Shown here: positions 48,781 through 59,958 of the stretch, piece after piece | Position numbering within the stretch: the stretch's first letter is position 1 | How the letters are laid out: each line of letters opens with the position of its first letter | Assembly (NCBI GenBank): GCA_032871835.1 | Contig: CM065296.1 | Span: 17,748,001-17,812,000 of the forward strand | Direction of reading: 5' to 3' | From: Dipteronia dyeriana | Lineage: Eukaryota; Streptophyta; Magnoliopsida; Sapindales; Sapindaceae | DNA: 64,000 nt | Translations under genes and position numbers: made by a program | Notes under the pieces: generated by a model | Database searches by the model: none | What the model was told of the DNA's origin: nothing | Seen by the model: the letters and a program-made list of their open reading frames with translations, nothing else

Positions 48781-51700
48781 ATGAGTGAAAGCATAGCTAC
48801 ATCAAGCAATGCTACCCTTCATGTGCCTCAGTTTTCTGGGGAAAATTATCAAATATGGACTATCAAAATGAAGTCCTATATGAAAGCATTTGGTTTATGG
48901 GATTATGTTAATGAAGACAAGCAAGTTCCTCCTCTAAGAGCTAACCCAATAATAGCTCAAATGAAACAACATGAAGAAGAAAAGATGAAGAGGGACAAAG
49001 CTGTTGCATGTTTGTATTCAGCCTTGTCAGATTCAGTCTTCACAAGCATTATGCATCTTGACACTGCAAAGTTGATATGGGATGAGTTAAAAGAGAGGTT
49101 CAAAGGCAGTGAAAGGGTGAGATTAGTCAAGCTACTGACTCTCAAATGAGAGTTTGAAATGTTAAGAATGAAAGAAGGAGAAACTGTCAAGGATTATTCA
49201 TCAAAGTTGTCAGAGTTGGTGAATCAAATGAGGCTCTATGGTGACACTATTAAAGACCACAAAGTTGTGGAAAAGATGCTGGTAAGTTTACCTGATAAAT
49301 TTGAAGAAAAAGTATCTGCTATCAAATAGTCATGTGATCTCAAGGCTTTGACAGTTTCTGAGATGGTTAGTAAATTGCAAGCCCAAGAGCAGAGGCTTGC
49401 TATAAAAAATGGTGATGAAATGAAAGGTGCTTTCCAAGCCAGACACAAAGGTAATCAACCATTCAAAAAAGACTACAAAAAACAAGGTTCTGGTTGAAGA
49501 AATGGTGATATAATAGGAAAAGCAAAGCTTGACAGCAGCTCCGCAGAAGTTGGTGCAAGGAACAAGTTTTCTTATTGTTCTACATGTAAAAGAACCAATC
49601 ATCTTGCAAAAGATTGTTGGTACAAAGGGAAGCCACAAATTCAGTGCAATTATTGTAAGAAATGGGGACATAAAGAGAGCTATTGCAGAGCCAAGTCAAA
49701 TCAGCAAACAAAACAACCTGCACAACAAGCAAATTTTACTGATGAACAGACCCCAGATGATCATCTATTCATGGTGACTCAGGTTTGCAATGCTGCCTCA
49801 AATGAAGTGTGGTATATAGACAGTGGGTTCATAAGTCATATGGACAAGAATGAAAGATTATTTTCCACTCTTGACAGAACAAGAGTCAAGCTAGGAAATG
49901 ATAATAAGGTACAGACTATAGGAAGAGGAAATGTTCTGATTCACACAAATTCAGGTACTAAAGTTATTCATGATATGCTATTCATACTTGATTTAGATCA
50001 AAACTAATTAAGTGTGGCTCAATTATTGAAGAGAGGATACTCATTGTCATTCAAATATGATAGTTGCGTTATTTTTATTTGTCATGATGTAGAAGTGGCT
50101 AGGATTAAAATGCTAGGTAATAGCTTCCCAGTCAATTTTAGACAAGTCAAGCATGCTGCCTTATTATCTAAGCATGATAATTCAATTATATGGCACAAAA
50201 AGTTAGGCCGCTTTAATGTAAATGAACTAGTTTATGTACAAACACATAACATTATGGAAGGTCTACCTGAAATTAGTAGAATTGAAGATGTTTGTGATGC
50301 ATGTCAGTATGGAAAAATGCATATAAGGCCATTTCCAACAACAAATGTAACTAGAGCTAAAAATAAACTAGAATTGGTCCACACTGATTTATGTGGTCCA
50401 ATGAGCATACACTCCTTAAATCAAAGTCTGTATTTTTTATTGTTTATTGATGACTTTACAAGAATGACGTAGGTGTATTTCTTGGCCAATAAAGCTCAGA
50501 CTTTTGATGTATTTAAGAAGTTCAAAAGTATGGTTGAAATGGAAAGTGGATGCAAGCTTAAGGTGCTCAGATCAGACAATGGCAAGTAGTATACCTCCAA
50601 CAGATTTAATGTTTTTTGTAAAGACATGGGAATCAAGCATCAACTCACTGTTCCTTATACCCCACAGCAAAATGGAGTCTCAGAGAGAAAGAATAGAACA
50701 ATAATGGAGACGGCTAGAAGCTTAATTGCAGAGAAGAAATTGCCCAAGTCCTTCTAGGCAGAAGTTGTCCATACATCAATGTATATCTTAAATAGGCTTG
50801 CCACCAAAGTTGTTCAAGGTATGACACCATTGGAGGCTTGGATTGGTCTAAAACCCTCAGTGAAGCATATCAAAGTCTTTGGTTCAATTTGCTACACTCA
50901 TGTATCTGATGTGAAGAGAACAAAACTTGATGAAAAGGCTCAATTTGGAATTTTCATTGGTTATACAGTGAGTTCAAAAGGTTATAGGGTGTATAATGTT
51001 CAAACCAAGAAAATTTTGGTAAGTAGAGATATGCAGTTTGATGAAGGAGCTCACTGGAATTGGGGAAACAAGTAAGTGCAGAGAGATAACAGAGAGATAC
51101 ATCTTGAGATGAAGCCTATACAAGCTGAACAAAATGACCAGAATTCACATGATGATGTAGAAGTTGATGATGATCTAACAGCTGAGTTTGATTCTTCTGT
51201 TTTGAAGAAAAAATCCTTAGCAGAAATTTATGAGAGATGTAATGTTATGGTGAATGAACCTTCCAGCTATGAGGAAGCTTCAAAGATGGAGGAATTGAGG
51301 ATTTCAATGCAGGAGGAGTTGAAAATGATTGTAAAAAATGAAACATGGCAGCTGGTTCCTAGACCAAGTAACAGAAAGATTATTAGTGTTAAATGGGTTT
51401 ATTGAACCAAATTGAATCCAAATGGTTTTATAAACAAGTACAAAGCTAGGCTAGTGGTAAAAGGGTATTCACAAGTAGCAGGAGTTGATTTTGGAGACAC
51501 TTTTGCTTCTGTGGAAAGACATGAAACAATCATGTTGCTTGCTACCTTGTCTGCTCAACATGAATTGAGATTGTATCATCTTGATGTCAAGACAGCATTC
51601 CTCAATGGAAGTTTACAAGAAGAAATTTATGTGGAGCAGCCACTAGTGTATGTGGTTTCTAGGCATGAAAGTGATGTTTATAGGCTTCGCAAAGCCTTAT

Positions 51701-52799
51701 ATTGTTTGAAGCAGGCCCTAAGGGCCTGGTATAGCAGAGTTGATACTTATTTTCTGCAAAATGATTTCAAAAGGAGTCGAAATGAAGCTACCTTGTATGT
51801 TAAAACTGATGGGAATGGCAGTAGGATCATTGTCTCCTTGTATGTTAATGACTTATTGGTTACTGGTAATAATGATGATAATATTGTCAAGTTTAAAGAA
51901 AGTATGCTCAAGGAATTTGAGATGACAGATATGGGTATGATGAATTACTTTCTTGGAATGGAAGTGCATCAACTCAATGATGGCATTTTTCTGACTCACA
52001 GGAAGTATGCTATGGATGTTTTGAGGAAGTTCAAGATGGAAAGCTGCAAACCTATTTCAACACCTCTTGCAATCAACGAAAAACTCACCAAGTCAGATGG
52101 TGATGCAAAGGCTGATGAATCATATTACAGAAGTCTAGTTGGCAGTCTATTGCATTTGACAGCAACTAGACCTGACTTAATGTATCCTTCTGATCTTCAT
52201 TCAAGATTTATGCACTCTCCCGGCATAACTCACTTTGGAGTTGGGAAGAGGATCTTGAGATACTTGAAAGGGACTTTAGACTTAGGCATTTGGTATGAAA
52301 AATCTGATGGAGAATTGATTGGATATGTGGACAGTGACTAGGCAAGGTCTCTTGATGATTCTAAAAGCACGACTGGGTACATTTTTTCTCTTAGAAGTGG
52401 AGCATTCTCCTGGAATTCCAAGAAGCAAAAAGTTATAGCACAGTCAACAGTAGAGGCAGAATATGTAGCTGCAGCAGCAATAACTAACCAAGCAATTTGG
52501 ATCCGAAAGGTCCTTGCTGATTTAAACTTTATTCAAGCTAAGCCAACTGTATTATAGTGTGATAATATTTCAGCTATTTCGATGGAAAAAATCATGTTCA
52601 ACATGGAAGAACCAAGCATATCAATGTGAAGTTCCATGCCATTCGAGAGGCAGAAAGAGATGGAGAAGTGAAATTGGTTCATTACAGAACTGAGGAACAA
52701 GTGGCTGAAATTCTCACTAAAGCACTTGGCTATGGTCAGTTTAATGTCTTAGAGGCAAAGCTTGGAGTCTCCAAGAAAAATTTTAAGGAGGAGTGTTGA
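48781..52799 (+). pseudogene. gag-pol polyprotein of small copia, 11 nonsense codons
   Basis: A single frame from ATG 48781. Gag (48781 to about 49500) is followed by two knuckles, CSTCKRTNHLAKDC and CNYCKKWGHKESYC (about 49575-49690). Protease YIDSG is near 49820. Integrase (about 50160-50700) has a knuckle histidine read as R in WHKKLGRFN, and an intact D, D, E set (HTDLCGP, RSDNGK, VSERKNR). RT (about 51290-52060) reads YVND instead of YVDD. RNase H runs from about 52320. Nonsense codons begin at 49147, 49327, 49495, 50005, 50470, 50587, 50755, 51073, 51403, 52339 and 52555; one frameshift lies near 52587. The stop (52797-52799) overlaps the 3' LTR. Confidence 0.9.
52785..52793 (+). other. 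polypurine tract of small copia
   Basis: AAGGAGGAG directly before the 3' LTR; it also encodes the last residues of the polyprotein. Confidence 0.8.
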
Positions 52800-53029
52800 A
52801 GTTTAAAAGTTTTCTAAGAGACTCCGAATCTCTTGCTATTTTGTTCATTTTTGGTTTATGGTTTATTTGTTATGTCATGGCTATTGTTTAGTTAGTTTAC
52901 AATGTATTTAGCTAGCGTCCAATGGTTTAAGTTGTATTTGTTTTAGCTAACTTGGTTCAGTCACCAATGTTTGTGGTGTTAGGTATTGTTTGATGTTTTA
53001 TGGATGTTTATGGTTTGGAATTGCCAACA
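52794..53029 (+). repeat. 3' LTR of small copia
   Basis: 236 bp, TGTTGAAG...GCCAACA, same length as the 5' LTR, followed by the GTACC duplication. Confidence 0.92.
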
Positions 53030-53997
53030 GTACCTAATCCATACATTTTATATGCTCATGCATCATCTTGTGTCATGTCATTTTTGGATTATAAACTAAA
53101 AAATATACTTTGTATACTCATTGATTAATTCTAGTCTCCATAGAATTTGTTGATCATCATTTTCTATGTTGCGTGCTTGTTTGCGTTTTGCATTCATGAT
53201 CACTTAGATGTCTTGTGAAGAGGAAGTCTTGACAATAGGTGTGAGGCCTATGATTTGTTGAGCAATTGAAAGTCTCAGCAAGAGGTAGGAGACCTCGGAT
53301 TGTTGATCAAGGAATTCTTAGTTAGAGTCGGAAGGACTTGGAAAACTAAAGAAGGAAGTCTTGCCTAGGGTCGGGAGGATCCGAAAAAGTGAGCAAGGTG
53401 GCAACAAGTTCATTGAGTAAGATAGAAGGGTAGTTTCTAGGTGAAGGGGTCACTTAAAAGATTGTGCTTATTTTGTCTACTAGTGGATTTGCTTTTACCG
53501 GTGGTTTCTAACCCGTGGATGCTTCCTCTTCGGAGGTTTACCATGTAAAAACCTTGTGTCAATTTTCTCTATCCCTATCTCTCATTTATATATTTGTAAT
53601 TGATATTTTGTATATTGTCATATTTGTAATTGACTTCCTTACACAATATTGTTTGTATATGTTTGATAGCTTTGTATCTTGTGATATTCCATTCAAGTTG
53701 TAAAGTACCACATTGTAATACTCTAAGTACGACCTATGAAAGTGTGTTCTACATTGAATATATTTGTTCATAAGATACATTGATTCTTGTTGTATATTTT
53801 GTAGACTAAGAGTGGCGATTTGAGCATACTTGAATATATTGTTTTTTCGCATAACAATCATGTTGAATGTTAATTTATATGCTTATCAAGGTTTTGTCAC
53901 TAGTCTCGAAAGAATTGTTAAAAGTGAGAGACAACCTATTCACCCTCTCTCCCCATCTAGGTTGTTTAGTATAACCTTGTACGTATTTTACAATGTA

Positions 53998-54360
53998 AAG
54001 TCTCCAAGCCTTTGTGTAAAGTCTCCGAGCCTTTGAGAAGTTGTGTCTGAGCCTTTTCCAAAGCCTTTAGGTTTGTCAATGAAGCTGTATCCGTGCCTTT
54101 TACATATGTTTCTGAGCCTTTGACATAAGTCTCCGAGCCTTTGACATAAGTCTCCGAGCCTTTGACATAAGTCTCCGAGACTTTTAAATTTGTCTCCGAG
54201 GTTTTTATAAAGGTTCCTAGTTTTTTACTGAAGTGTCCGGGAATTTGAAAATATTCTCCAACCCCTTTTTTTGGAGCATCTGAGACATTGTAAATAGTCT
54301 CCGAGCTTTCTAAATACCTGACCTGTGCCTTTTTAAATGTAATATGTGCCTTTTTAATAA
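53998..54360 (+). repeat. CCGAGCCTTT minisatellite, right piece of right MULE arm
   Basis: About 17 units; the clearest run is CTCCGAGCCTTTGACATAAGT three times (54130-54180). It lies about 70 bp upstream of the transposase start, as the left-arm array lies just upstream of DUF1985. Confidence 0.9.
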
Positions 54361-54432
54361 ACCTTTTCGTGAGCCTACTATTAACATCTTATTCAAACAT
54401 ATGTGAAAATATTAAAATAACTTTTTATAATA

Positions 54433-55671
54433 ATGGTTTGTGATGATGAATTTGACAGGAGAATGAAACAGGTGAGAATAGTAATATCTTACAACGGTCG
54501 ACGGGATCAATTACCCAACGGAAGTCAGAGGTTTGTTGGATCCGATAACAAAGGAATGTATGTGTCAACGAATATGACTTAGAAGAATTGGTGGTGATCG
54601 TGCATACCGTTGTGAAATATGATATAAAAAAATACAGTGTTGGTCTACAGTTAAAATCTATCATTCCTAGCACTACATGTCGCACATTTAAAAAAATGAC
54701 TATGATGTTCAATTTATGCTAAGGGAAGATCGAGTGATCCCTCAAGTATGTGTTAGTCTAATTGAGAGGGCAGCTGGAGATTTGATAGGTAATGATATTT
54801 CTCCTTGTGAAAACACCCAACAATTTGGATCCGTTAGCAAAAGCAACCAAGTGTTCATAAAAATGAGTGGGACCGAAGGTCATAAAAATATGTGTATTGT
54901 CCCACCGATAGTAGTTGACCATGCAGACATAGTTAGACCTCAATTCGGTAATGTATTTGGTTGTCAAATTGAGATGAATGATAGGCAGTACAATAAGCAA
55001 TACAATGAGATGTAAAATGAGCAGAACACTGAGCCGAACCCTGGGCAGAACCATGAGGTGGATAATGAGGCAATTAAGATCTGGTAGATCATGTAGAGAA
55101 CACTGATGGAGAGCCTGTTCAAAATGTGGAAGACATGAATAAGCAGTTAGTTACACTGCACCAGATATGCTTAGGACTTCCGAAGTCCTGCATAATGTAA
55201 CTGCATATGATTCTGATAATGTAATAACGTGGGTTATTCCCGGAGCAGATTCATACTTGTTTGGTATTGGTAGAAGCACCACGTTGCTAGTAAAAGAACC
55301 TGATTTATAAAGGTTAAATTTTTCTGACTAAAAACGATTTGAAGAGACTAGTTGGCCATTTTGAAATACGACAAAACTTCGAATGGAAGGTGAAACGGTC
55401 CAATAAGACAATGTTACATCTGGTTTGTTTAATTGACAACTGTAGGTGGAAATTAAAAGCAGTGAGGATAGATTAAAGGATGTACTTCCTAGTAAGAAGT
55501 TTTGTCAACAAACACAGTTGTCCCGTGAAAGAGATTCACCATCGCCATCGATAAGATAGTGCAGTCATAAATGGAAAGGTCGTTACACCTAAACTTCAAC
55601 AACAAGATGATCGTCTCATGCGTCTGAAAGACATAAAAACAATGTATGGCATCCAAATCATGTACGGTAAG
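54433..55671 (+). pseudogene. MULE transposase, N-terminal half
   Basis: ATG 54433 opens in frame to MKQVRIVISYNGRRD; then, shifted, YDLEELVVIVHTVVKYDIKK and DVQFMLREDRVIPQVCVSL, the usual N-terminal region of MuDR-type transposases. Near 55320-55540 comes a zinc-type DNA-binding block: FLTKNDLKRLVGHFEIRQNF, then CLIDNCRWKLKAVRI and the decayed HSC. It ends KTMYGIQIMYGK at the TR-GAG insertion (55671). Stops and at least two shifts. The continuation is at 30452 on the minus strand. Confidence 0.85.
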
Positions 55672-57091
55672 TGAAAACACAAACACGGTTAAATGTTCAA
55701 GGCTAACCTAGAGGGGGGTGAATAGGTTAGACACCTTTTTTGATTCCCTTGAAACAACAAATGTTTGTCCCTCTAAATTTCTTGTATCACAATATATATA
55801 TTAATTGAAAGCTAACTAATCAGTAGATGTAAGCATATAAAATGTGATACAAACAAACATACATAAAGCATATAGCAACAATTTTATAGTAAGGAAGTCA
55901 ACTTACATATAAAGTTCTATCCATAGTATTCAAATAATAAATACAAATATAAGAGAGATAGGGTTAGAGAAAAGTTGACACAAGATATAACGTGGTAAAC
56001 CTCCGAAGAGGAAACATCCATGGGTTAGCAACCACCGGCAAACAAAATCCACTAGTAGATAAGAAAAGTACAATCTCTCAAGTGACCTCTTCACCTAGAA
56101 ACTACCCTCCTATCCTACTCATGAAGATGTCACCCTCTTGCTCAACATTCTGAGGCCTCACACCTCTTGCCAAGACTTCCTCGCTCATATTTCCGGATCC
56201 TCACGACCCTAGGCAAGACTTTCTTGCTCACCTTTTCCGGATCCTTACGATCCTAGGCAAGACTTCCTTGCTCAAACTTCCAGATCCTCATGATCCTAGG
56301 CAAGACTTCCTTACTTGACATTCTGAGGTCTCCCACTTCTTGCCAAGACTTTCATACTCAACAACATAGGCCACACACCTATTGTCATGACTTCCTTCTC
56401 ACAAGGCATCTAGGTGATCATGAATGCAAAATGTAAACAAGCATGCAACATAGAATATTATGATCAACACATCCTATGGAAAACACTAGACATAAGCATG
56501 AATGCACATAACAAATGTAGTCTAGTCAATCACGCATGTTTAATGCATCTAGATCATGTAAGATATGTTCAACATTAATTACAACCTAGATACATGCATA
56601 GATCTAAAACTTGAACTCAAGATATATTCAATTATTCATAAAATATGTTCAACATTAATTACAACCTAGATACATGCATAGATCTAAAACTTGAACTCAA
56701 GATATATTCAATTATTCATAAAATCAATTTAAATCTCATATACCAAAAACATGCTAAAATCATGTGACAACGTCATTTAGATTAAGCAAGAGTTCTAGAG
56801 CATATTTTATATTCATAGGTTCAACAAAACACATGAATAGCTCATAAGAACATCAAAACATGTATTATTAGGAGAATTCGGCCAAAGAGAGCCTAATACA
56901 TGTGAGGAACTATTTTTTACAAAATTAATCAATTAAAGATCATCAAATAGTCCTAAAATCAAAGCTAGCACAATACAATCCAAACATGTGAAAACATAAG
57001 CAAAATCAAAACCTAACTAAACATGTGAGTTTTCAATTGAAACTCAATCTAGCTTTAAACAAGTTCAAAACTCAAATCAAAACAATCACAA

Positions 57092-57170
<79 letters not shown>

Positions 57171-58437
57171 TGAAGAAGAAGAAAACCCAAGGAAACTGAC
57201 CAAGTTTTAAAAAAAACTTTGAGAGAAAATCAATACCTTAGTTGATTTGGTGCATTCCCATTTTATGAGGTTAGACTCCAAAAAAAATATTAAAACTAAC
57301 TTAGACCTTTAGAGAAAAGATGGAGGATGAATAGAAAAACACTCTCAACTTTGAATCACTCGGATCAGAGTTCAAATGAAGAAGTTATGGTATTTGGAAG
57401 GTGAGAGAATTTGGGAAAGAATTCTGCACTCAAATTTTGAATCTCTTCTTAGAATGAAATGTGAGAGTGAAGGGATATATAAAGGAGAGGGAAATGATAC
57501 AAGTAAAATGACCAAAAAGGACTTAAGTGCACCAAGCACACTTGCTGCTCGAGATGGCGCATGGGCATCTCGGGGTAGCAAGCATTCTGGCCAGAGATGG
57601 TCACGCGCCATCTCGTGAAAGAATGCTTGGTTGCACTTCTTTTCCTCGCACGTTCCCTTCGTGTTCTTCGACTGTTATCCAGCCTTCAAACTCAAAATTT
57701 GAATTTGTTTATGGATTATGAACTATGAATCTCTCAAAGACATTCACATATAAGATACTCGACCCAAAAAATAAGAAATCGACTCGATATACGAATACAA
57801 GATAATGTATGCAACATGAGTTGAAAGTGTAGTATCTTTTGATATATAACTTGAAATTGAAAGTATGAGTAACCAAAGTGTTTGGAACTCTGAAGATTGA
57901 TCTAAGACTAAACTCAAGTTCATTATCCATGTTTTACAAACATAAACACATACAAACTCATTTCACACTAGAATGTAACCTACATAGAGATAGTCTCTAA
58001 TTATGCATTTTCCAAAACATGTTATTTTCATAAAATGCATGAGCATTCATCTTCCAGTGTGTGAATGTGTTATAAATGGGGAACAACGATGCAGGGACAC
58101 ATATGAATTATTTGGTGTGTGTGCCTTAATGGTGCATAATTATGCAGGGATACAGATGTATGAATTGTGTGTGTGTGCCTTAATGGTGCACAACTATGCA
58201 GGGACACATATGAATGATTTGTGTGTGTGTGCCTAAGCTTTGTAAGAGAAAGATAAGGTCTTAATATACCTTTGTAAAACCATTTAGCATCATTTCTCTT
58301 TGAAGACTTTGTACTTGCTTTCACTAGTTGTTATTCCTTCTTTGAAGATTGAATCATCATGAACCTAAACCACTAAATCATTTCAAGTAAACATCATTTT
58401 GATAAGAATTAATGCCAACATAATCTAAAACCTAACA
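55672..58437 (-). repeat. 3' LTR of TR-GAG copy B
   Basis: 2766 bp; the minus strand starts TGTTAGG at 58437 and ends TGTTTTCA at 55672, flanked by GTAAG (55667-55671). Landmarks: U5 units (56135-56400), (AC)n(AT)n (57093-57170), TATA (57475-57483), module (57525-57638), three U3 units (58080-58235). A stretch of about 70 bp is duplicated at 56571-56640 and 56641-56715. Confidence 0.9.
57525..57638 (-). other. palindromic three-way-junction module in LTR
   Basis: Arms AGTGCACCAAGCAC (57526-57539) and TGCTTGGTTGCACTT (to 57638) enclose two GAGATGG/CCATCTC hairpins. Confidence 0.75.
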
Positions 58438-58453
58438 ATCTCCCCCTTTGGAA
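58438..58453 (-). other. polypurine tract of TR-GAG copy B
   Basis: The minus strand reads TTCCAAAGGGGGAGAT, directly before the LTR start. A near copy, AAGGGGGAGATA, lies inside at about 58705-58716. Confidence 0.85.
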
Positions 58454-58896
58454 AATTCCATGTCAAAACACCTATACATTTACTACAAATACAAAAATGA
58501 AGATAGGTCACAAAATCAATCCCTCATATTACAATGAGTAAGATTCCTAGAACAAATCTTCATCAACTCTTGAACTTCTTCTTGATCTTCTTTTGAAGCA
58601 ATCTACAAATCATCTCAAAGCACAATGCATATACAAGAGAAAAACAACAAATATCAACATATAATATGGATAAGAATGTACAATTAAAGTCCACAAATAC
58701 ATGTATCTCCCCCTTAACATGCCAAATCACAAAATTTCTTAACCAAATCTTGAAACTAATTATTATAAGTCATTAAGTTCAAAAGTTCAGAAAAACAACA
58801 TAAAAAGAAACTAAGCAACTAGCATATACTCCTTCTCCCTCTTTTTGACATGAAATGACGCCAAAAGGTTAAGAAATGTACCTCAAAGATCAAATA

Positions 58897-59958
58897 CTAG
58901 CCACTTGTTCCACCAAAGAAAGTCGTGCAAGTAGTCAATCTAACATAATGCTTGAGTGGTGGTCTTGAGCTTGAAGCAATGCACTCCTCCAACTCTTTAA
59001 TCTTAGCATCTTGTTGAACAACTATTGCACCGAGTTCATCAACCTTCTCCTTTAATTGTATAGCCCAATCCGAAAGAATACTTGTGCTAATCACATGACT
59101 ATCAACTTGAGAACTATTAAATAGTCCAAAAGTATCACAAGTCTTACCTTTATTCTTATAGGACATGTATGACACACGCTTATCACAATATTTTTTCAAG
59201 GGTTGAACAAACACATCATCTTCTCTACTCTTAATCCCATGAGCTAAACACACTGAAGTAATAAACCCCAGTAATGCAAGCTTTTTATCACCTCTAGTAG
59301 AGAAAGCCGCACTATCAATGTAATACATGAGAAGATCTCCAAGGTTTATCGGTTGATTAGTTACTAAGGCATACACTATTTTGATGTTGTCCTTATTCAA
59401 CTCGGTTGAATTCGAAGATCCAATAATGTTTGTGCTAATGAATAGATGCCAAAATGCACTAGCCTTAGTTAACTCATGTTGACTAATGTATGCCTTATTT
59501 TTCCACTCAAAGGAAGCATTGTCACAAAGAGTTCTACCCATAATATTTAGATTCTCATTGACATCCACGTCTAGAAAATTAGAATCTATATCATTAGATA
59601 GCCCAAGAAACTTGTTAATGTTCTTCGGGTTAACTTTAAATACAATACCCCTTATTCCCATTAAAGCATCTAACATGGTGGCACTTTCCTTATATTCATG
59701 ATAAAATTCTCTAACAAGAGTATCATTTACAACTCCTAACATGCTCACCCACGATTCCCATTTTCTATCATTTAAGCACTTAAGAACATAAGAATCTTTA
59801 CACTTACCAAAGTCAATGCCTCTCTCTTGAAATATCTTCTTTGTTCCAAAGATCCTTAAATCTTTTGTCCTTTTAGTTTTGGATCCTTTTGAGGTAGACT
59901 TGGCTTTCACAATGGGATTCAATTGATTTCCACTTTCGGTAATCTTATCTCTTCCCAT
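58897..59958 (-). CDS. ORF2 copy B: putative plant transposon protein domain, 353 codons
   Basis: The only long undamaged frame of its family here. It starts MGRDKITESG at 59958 after an A-rich run and ends GGTSG. The N-terminal region is basic and lysine-rich. The central domain (about residues 35-235) carries FQERGIDFGKC, VSMLGVVNDTLVREFY, GIVFKVNPKNINKFLGL, HELTKASAFWHLFI and NQPINLGDLLMYYIDSA, matching what I know of Transposase_32 (PF20167). A coiled-coil-like segment (KEKVDELGAIVVQQDAKIKE) and a Ser/Thr tail end it. No catalytic motif, signal peptide or membrane helix is visible. The molecular role is unknown. Confidence 0.75.
   Translation of the reverse strand: MGRDKITESGNQLNPIVKAKSTSKGSKTKRTKDLRIFGTKKIFQERGIDFGKCKDSYVLKCLNDRKWESWVSMLGVVNDTLVREFYHEYKESATMLDALMGIRGIVFKVNPKNINKFLGLSNDIDSNFLDVDVNENLNIMGRTLCDNASFEWKNKAYISQHELTKASAFWHLFISTNIIGSSNSTELNKDNIKIVYALVTNQPINLGDLLMYYIDSAAFSTRGDKKLALLGFITSVCLAHGIKSREDDVFVQPLKKYCDKRVSYMSYKNKGKTCDTFGLFNSSQVDSHVISTSILSDWAIQLKEKVDELGAIVVQQDAKIKELEECIASSSRPPLKHYVRLTTCTTFFGGTSG

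Larger units (their letters stand above)
48443..53029 (+). mobile_element. small Ty1/copia element, complete but decayed, plus strand
   Basis: 4587 bp with two 236-bp LTRs (48443-48678, 52794-53029) and a GTACC duplication (48438-48442, 53030-53034). By my count about 17 LTR positions differ. One polyprotein frame spans the inside. The short LTRs and gag wording suit an Ale/Ivana-type copia lineage; I cannot decide which. It lies in the solo LTR, next to but separate from the Angela element. Confidence 0.92.
37287..53992 (+). mobile_element. solo LTR (TR-GAG relative) split by two copia insertions
   Basis: LTR start TGTTAGGTTTTA at 37287 and end ATTTTACA at 53992 are flanked by ATGTA on both sides (37282-37286 and 53993-53997). 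Removing the two copia elements and their target duplications leaves about 2635 bp in three pieces: 37287-38028, 47508-48442 and 53035-53992. They carry the family landmarks in order (one U3 unit, module, TATA at 47589, U5 units at 53210-53400). There is no internal region, so it is a solo LTR from a diverged subfamily. Confidence 0.85.

Noticed and set aside
37287..53992. Reading 37287 and 53992 as the two ends of a full TR-GAG element
   Set aside because: The three pieces between the copia insertions add up to one LTR only; there is no PBS, gag or second LTR.
54716..55015. Host gene at 54716-55015
   Set aside because: It is a shifted piece of the MULE transposase N-terminal region.
58897..59958. 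Envelope-like protein, as proposed for third ORFs of some SIRE elements
   Set aside because: No signal peptide, membrane helix or fusion-like segment; motifs fit the plant transposon domain better.
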